Assembly (NCBI GenBank): GCA_022775045.1
Contig: JALFLB010000002.1
Location: 1 to 64,000, forward strand
DNA length: 64,000 bases
From: Agathobacter sp.
GTDB lineage: Bacteria; Bacillota; Clostridia; Lachnospirales; Lachnospiraceae
Reading direction: 5' to 3'
Shown here: one piece after another, positions 59,883 through 64,000 of the stretch
How the letters are laid out: every line of letters begins with the position of its first letter
Numbering within the stretch: the stretch's first letter is position 1
Made by a program: the position numbers and the translations under genes
The notes under the pieces: generated by a model
The model's input: the letters and a program-made list of their open reading frames with translations, nothing else
What the model was told of the DNA's origin: nothing
The model's database searches: none

Positions 59883-61947
59883 TTCCAGCCCTCTCTTCAA
59901 TCTCTCTTGCTGCCACATCCTCTGGTGCCTGCTCATATCTTGCAAACTCATAGGAGAAGGTTCCACTACCGCTGGTCATGGAACGCAGCTGCGTATTGTA
60001 TCCATACAATTCCAGATACGGAATATCTGCAGTAATCTCCTGATAACCATTGTCAGCGTTCATATTCATCACACGACCACGACGCTTGTTCAAATCGCCC
60101 ATGACATCCCCTGTATACTCATCCGGCACCACAACCTTAAGTGTTGCAATCGGCTCCAGCAATACCGGTTTTGCCTCCATGAATCCCTTCTTGAAGGCCT
60201 GCGCAGCCGCTACCTTAAATGCCATCTCAGAGGAATCAACCGGATGATAGGAGCCATCGTAAAGAACCGCCTTCACACCAATGACCGGATAGGCAGCCAG
60301 TGGTCCTTTTTTCACTGCCTCTGCAATTCCTTTCTCCACTGCCGGGAAGAAATTCTTCGGAACCGCTCCTCCAACTACACACTGCTCAAATACATAAGCA
60401 CTGTCCATATCACCGGACGGCTCAAATGTCATCTTAACATGACCATACTGTCCGTGTCCGCCAGACTGTTTTTTGTACTTATATTCCACATCAGACTTGC
60501 CCCGAATTGTCTCTCTGAACGCAACCTTCGGACGCATTAATTCAATATCTACTTTATATTTTTCCTTCAGCATACTTGCTACAATTTCAAGATGCTGATC
60601 CCCCATACCGTAAAGAAGTGTCTGACGATTCTCACTGTCATTCACATGCTTTAAAGTTAAATCCTCCATCAGAAGTTTCTGCAATGCCTGGGAAATCTTA
60701 TCCTCATCCCCCTTATTCTTGGCCTTATAGCGCATGGAAACATAAGGCTTGGAAATGTTGGCACGGATATATGCCACCGGATTGTTTCTTGTGGATAAGG
60801 AATCTGTTGTAAGGGAATTGGTAAGCTTTGCAAGGGCTCCGATATCGCCGGCATGCAGCTCACTTACCTCCTCCGTCTTGTTGCCACGAATCACATAAAG
60901 CTTTCCAAGTTTTTCATCACAATCTCTATGGAAATTGTAAAGGGTATCATCGCTCTTAAGTACTCCGGAGTTTACCTTGATCAGAGAATATTTTCCAATA
61001 TAAGGATCTGCAATCGTCTTGAAAATATACGCACTCTTCGGCTTCGCAAAATCATAATCTGCCTGATAAACTTCATTTGTCTTTGTATTAATACCAGCAC
61101 ATTCCCTCTTATCCGGACTTGGAAAATACTTCACGATATCTGCCATCAGGGTGTACATTCCCCTGGCCATAATATTGGATCCCATCAATACAGGAACGAT
61201 AGAACCATCAATGACATTCACACGGAGCGCCTGACGGATCTCATCCTCAGAAAACTCATCTCCGTTAAAATAGCGATCCATAAATTCTTCGCTAGTCTCC
61301 GCAACAGCCTCAAGAAGGGCATCCCTACAGATAGAAAGATTCTCCTTTGAGTATTCTGGCACATCAAACTTATCGACCGTACCTTTATCGTTCCAGCGCT
61401 TTGCTTTCTGCTGAACCACATTGACATAACCCACAAACTGTCCGTTCTCTCGGATTGGCAGATGAAACGGTGCGATTTTCTTTCCATACAGAACCTGTAA
61501 ATCTTCTACCACCTGACGATAACTTGCATTATCGATGTCCATATCAGTCACAAAGATCATTCGCGGCAGCTTATATTTCTCACAAATCTGCCATGCACGC
61601 TTCGTTCCTGATTCAATTCCAGCCTTACCTGAAACGACAATGATTGCAGCATCCGCAACTGACACTGCCTCCTCCGCTTCTCCGACAAAATCAAAGTATC
61701 CCGGTGTATCCAGAATATTTACCTTGACATCTCCCCACGGAACCGGAATTACCGATGTATGAATCGAAAACTGCCGCTTCGTCTCCTCCTTGTCATAATC
61801 ACTGATGGTATTGCCATCTGCTACCGTCCCCATGCGGTTAGTCATCCCTGCCAGATACGCCATCGCCTCTGCCAAAGATGTCTTACCACAGCCGCCATGT
61901 CCCAAGAGGACAACGTTACGAATCTTGTCAGTCGTGTAAACATTCAT
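59860..61947 (-). CDS. EF-G2-like translational GTPase with altered guanine motif
   Basis: A 695-residue five-domain EF-G homologue. The P-loop is GHGGCGKTSLAEA, typical of the EF-G2 side branch rather than canonical EF-G (AHIDAGKTT). G3 is DTPGYF. The guanine-recognition NKxD appears as TDMD (FVTDMDIDN). Domain IV has GGHGQYGHVKM, and the C-terminus has GRVMNMN and MTSGSGTFSYEFARYEQ. The start is ATG 61947 with AGGAGG upstream; a longer frame to 62001 is rejected. Not the str-operon EF-G; its role is unclear and could be ribosome rescue, biogenesis or stress. Confidence 0.82.
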   Translation of the reverse strand: MNVYTTDKIRNVVLLGHGGCGKTSLAEAMAYLAGMTNRMGTVADGNTISDYDKEETKRQFSIHTSVIPVPWGDVKVNILDTPGYFDFVGEAEEAVSVADAAIIVVSGKAGIESGTKRAWQICEKYKLPRMIFVTDMDIDNASYRQVVEDLQVLYGKKIAPFHLPIRENGQFVGYVNVVQQKAKRWNDKGTVDKFDVPEYSKENLSICRDALLEAVAETSEEFMDRYFNGDEFSEDEIRQALRVNVIDGSIVPVLMGSNIMARGMYTLMADIVKYFPSPDKRECAGINTKTNEVYQADYDFAKPKSAYIFKTIADPYIGKYSLIKVNSGVLKSDDTLYNFHRDCDEKLGKLYVIRGNKTEEVSELHAGDIGALAKLTNSLTTDSLSTRNNPVAYIRANISKPYVSMRYKAKNKGDEDKISQALQKLLMEDLTLKHVNDSENRQTLLYGMGDQHLEIVASMLKEKYKVDIELMRPKVAFRETIRGKSDVEYKYKKQSGGHGQYGHVKMTFEPSGDMDSAYVFEQCVVGGAVPKNFFPAVEKGIAEAVKKGPLAAYPVIGVKAVLYDGSYHPVDSSEMAFKVAAAQAFKKGFMEAKPVLLEPIATLKVVVPDEYTGDVMGDLNKRRGRVMNMNADNGYQEITADIPYLELYGYNTQLRSMTSGSGTFSYEFARYEQAPEDVAAREIEERAGKLVDVEE

Positions 61948-62019
61948 AGTAAAAACCTCCTGCATATTTATTTTCATTGCCGGAATAGTATCATTCCGCA
62001 CCCCAATCGATATGGTTAT

Positions 62020-62048
62020 ATTGTACTAATTTTCAAGAGATTTTACAA
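62020..62048 (-). promoter_or_regulatory. Promoter of the EF-G2-like gene
   Basis: Minus-strand TTGTAA (62043-62048), 17 bases, TACAAT (62020-62025), giving a leader of about 65 bases that contains a short inverted repeat (CGGAAT / ATTCCG near 61981-61998). Confidence 0.5.
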
Positions 62049-62074
62049 CCGCTTTATGCAATTTTTTCAATTTG

Positions 62075-63949
62075 TTATTGTTCCTTAATTTTGGCAGCAA
62101 GCTCCTCGAGGTAGGTCCAACGCTCCATTTTTTCCTCAAGCTCCGTTTCCAGCTGCAACTTCTCCTTTGTAAGCTCATTCAGCTTCACAAAATCCCGGGC
62201 ACATATTGTCATCTCACCATCGATTTCCGTAATCCGCTCTTCCATTGCAGCGATATCATCCTCAATGGTCTCATATTCCTTCTGTTCTTTGTAAGTAAAC
62301 CTCAGCTTTTGCTCGTGTCTCCATGTTGTACGGGAATCACTTTCCCCGGATGGTGAATCCGTTTGAACGATCACTGGTGCCGTTTCCTTTCCCCCGCAAA
62401 TTCGGCCTTCACGCTCTGCCCGAAGCCGGTAATCCGTATAACCGCCCTCATACTGGCGCAGAAGACCGCCCTCTTCGAATGTAAAGATTCGTCGAACAAC
62501 ACGGTCAAGAAAATAGCGGTCATGGGAAACTGTAATTACAATGCCCTCGTAATTATCAAGATAATCCTCCAGAATTGCAAGAGTTGTTATATCAAGATCA
62601 TTGGTCGGCTCATCAAGGATCAGAACATTCGGTGCCTCCATCAGCACGCGCAACAGATTCAGACGCCTCTTCTCTCCACCGGAGAGCTTTCCGATTACAC
62701 CATACTGTTCTTCCGGTGGAAATAAAAATTTATCCAGCATCGCAGAAGCAGACACCAGTCCATCCCTGGTTCGAACATACTCCGCGGTATTGCGGATATA
62801 ATCAATAACCCTGACATCTGGATCCATATACGCAATGCCGGCCGAGACATCGTACTCAATCTCCTGCGTATAATAGCCAATCTTTATCGTCTGTCCAATC
62901 GTAACGGTTCCGGAATCCGGCTCTATTCTTCCATCAATGATCTTCATCAGTGTGGTCTTTCCACAACCATTTTTCCCAACAAATCCGATTCGGTCATTTT
63001 TAAGAAAAATGTAGGAGAAATCATCAATGAGTACCTTCTCTCCATAAGCTTTATGAATATGATCCAATTCTACTGTTGTACGCCCCATCCGTGAAGAAAT
63101 AGAGTTCATCTCAAGCCTTCTGTCCATCTCCGGGGCTTTCTGGTCGCGCAGCTTTTCATAGCGCTCAATATGGGCTTTCTGTTTGGTGGAACGTGCCCGA
63201 GCACCGCGCTGCATCCACTCAATTTCCTTGCGCAGAATTGACTGTCTTTTCCGCTCAGATGCCAGGGCCATATCCTCCCGCTCCTGCTTGGCAGCAAGAT
63301 AACCGGAATAATTGGTTTCATAACTGTAAATCTTTCCCCTGTCCACTTCCACAATACGGTTGCAGACACTGTCCAGAAAATACCGGTCGTGCGTCACCAT
63401 CACCATTGCTCCACGATAGCTTTTAAGGTAATTTTCCAGCCACTCTGCCATATCTGAATCCAGATGATTCGTTGGCTCATCCAAAACCAGTACATCGCAG
63501 GGGGTAAGTAGGACAGCCACCAGCGCAAGACGCTTTCTCTGCCCTCCTGATAAATGCCCGGTCTCCTCAGCAAAATCGTAGATTCCAAGCTTTGTCATCA
63601 TAGATTTTGCCGTGCTCTCAAGCTCCCACTTCTCATGCTCTACCCTCTGCTGCTTCTCATGGGAACTCCCCATGCTTGCATAGGAAAGCACACTCTCCAG
63701 CGTACTGGCTTTGGGGTCAAACTCCGGCATCTGTGGCAGATAATGTATAACCAGTTGATTCGCCCGGATCACTTTACCCTCATCCGGCTCCTCCAGCCCC
63801 GCAATGATCTTAAGCAGAGTGGACTTTCCGGTACCATTAATTCCGATAATACCGACCTTTTCTCCTTCCTGCAGATAAAACGATGTCTGCTCAAACAGTC
63901 TGCGTTGTGTATATGTTTTTGTAATATTATCAACCGTCAGTAAATTCAT
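62075..63949 (-). CDS. ABC-F family ATPase (Uup/YfmR-like)
   Basis: Soluble translation-factor-type ABC protein with two ATPase domains and no membrane part. Walker A motifs are GINGTGKSTLLK and GKNGCGKTTLMK; signatures are LSGGQRKRLALV and LSGGEKRRLNLL; both have LDEPTNHLDS/LDEPTNDLDI. The linker between them is about 75 residues, and a C-terminal coiled coil (about 560-620) resembles Uup. The 624 residues are normal. Such proteins act on the ribosome; some give antibiotic resistance, but nothing here identifies this one as a resistance factor. GAGG lies before the ATG. Confidence 0.92.
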   Translation of the reverse strand: MNLLTVDNITKTYTQRRLFEQTSFYLQEGEKVGIIGINGTGKSTLLKIIAGLEEPDEGKVIRANQLVIHYLPQMPEFDPKASTLESVLSYASMGSSHEKQQRVEHEKWELESTAKSMMTKLGIYDFAEETGHLSGGQRKRLALVAVLLTPCDVLVLDEPTNHLDSDMAEWLENYLKSYRGAMVMVTHDRYFLDSVCNRIVEVDRGKIYSYETNYSGYLAAKQEREDMALASERKRQSILRKEIEWMQRGARARSTKQKAHIERYEKLRDQKAPEMDRRLEMNSISSRMGRTTVELDHIHKAYGEKVLIDDFSYIFLKNDRIGFVGKNGCGKTTLMKIIDGRIEPDSGTVTIGQTIKIGYYTQEIEYDVSAGIAYMDPDVRVIDYIRNTAEYVRTRDGLVSASAMLDKFLFPPEEQYGVIGKLSGGEKRRLNLLRVLMEAPNVLILDEPTNDLDITTLAILEDYLDNYEGIVITVSHDRYFLDRVVRRIFTFEEGGLLRQYEGGYTDYRLRAEREGRICGGKETAPVIVQTDSPSGESDSRTTWRHEQKLRFTYKEQKEYETIEDDIAAMEERITEIDGEMTICARDFVKLNELTKEKLQLETELEEKMERWTYLEELAAKIKEQ

Positions 63950-64000
63950 AGTTTCCTCAAATTTCTCTTGTGGATTTCATAGCCACTTTCATCTCATACA

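Noticed and set aside
59812-60540. 242-codon plus-strand frame
   Set aside because: Antisense to the conserved domain IV/V part of the EF-G2-like gene; no start signals.
1-64000. CRISPR arrays, tRNA or rRNA genes
   Set aside because: No regularly spaced repeats and no cloverleaf or rRNA-like stretch was seen in the intergenic gaps, which are all under 300 bases.

Overview
The window looks like a continuous stretch of chromosome from a low-GC Gram-positive anaerobe of class Clostridia, most likely family Lachnospiraceae. The evidence is AGGAGG-type ribosome sites, frequent TTG and GTG starts, B. subtilis-like gene orders (lexA/yneA, sepF-ylmH-lspA-rluD, radC-mreBCD, yqfC-yqfD-phoH-pgpH-ybeY, ftsK-tepA, alr-mazF), sporulation-type genes (yqfC, yqfD, a SpoVB-like flippase), a Re-type citrate synthase, formate-tetrahydrofolate ligase, and a small Cys-rich protein of a kind I associate with this family. 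The genus cannot be fixed from what I see. I found no prophage, insertion sequence, CRISPR array, rRNA or tRNA, and no gene-free gap over 300 bases. Assignments rest on reading motifs and gene order; no database search was run.

Layout. 1-3679: SOS pair lexA (cut by the window edge) and yneA around three LexA boxes, then a PlsC acyltransferase, a tyrosine recombinase and a TtcA-type tRNA thiolase. 3793-5113: dtd and a cytidylate-kinase-like gene converging on a large hairpin. 5180-10149: division and envelope block rluD-lspA-ylmH-sepF-yggS-HlyD-like. 10258-20561: DUF378 gene, a small P-loop protein, then a cell-shape cluster transcribed radC-mreB-mreC-mreD-pbp2-minD-minE-rodA-mgsA-dac. 20619-32377: mutS-mutL-miaA-ynbB preceded by two FAD proteins, a small membrane-anchored protein and a flippase. 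32397-38237: rlmH, yqfC-yqfD-phoH-(degenerate pgpH)-ybeY and a DUF3048 lipoprotein. 38392-46071: xpt, a zinc-ribbon/TPR protein, the one-carbon genes folD and fhs, ftsK and tepA. 46245-53872: glgA, yebC, a CBS protein, mazF, alr, the NAD(P)HX repair enzyme, a coiled-coil protein and rex. 54007-57310: a Re-citrate synthase / GntR / isocitrate dehydrogenase operon with a perfect palindromic operator. 57484-58570: four small genes of unknown role, one of only 52 codons. 58563-63949: a secreted propeller-like protein, an EF-G2-like GTPase and an ABC-F ATPase.

How the genes work together. Most of the window is housekeeping for wall growth, division, DNA repair and tRNA/ribosome maintenance, mostly on the minus strand in tight and often overlapping operons. 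The less ordinary points are a MinD/MinE pair without visible membrane-targeting helices, a PgpH homologue that has lost its sensor domain and most HD metal ligands, a MazF without an adjacent antitoxin, two genes that look leaderless (rlmH, yqfC), a self-contained 2-oxoglutarate branch with its own regulator and operator, terminator-like hairpins embedded in the 3' coding ends of convergent neighbours, and the small-gene cluster near 58 kb.
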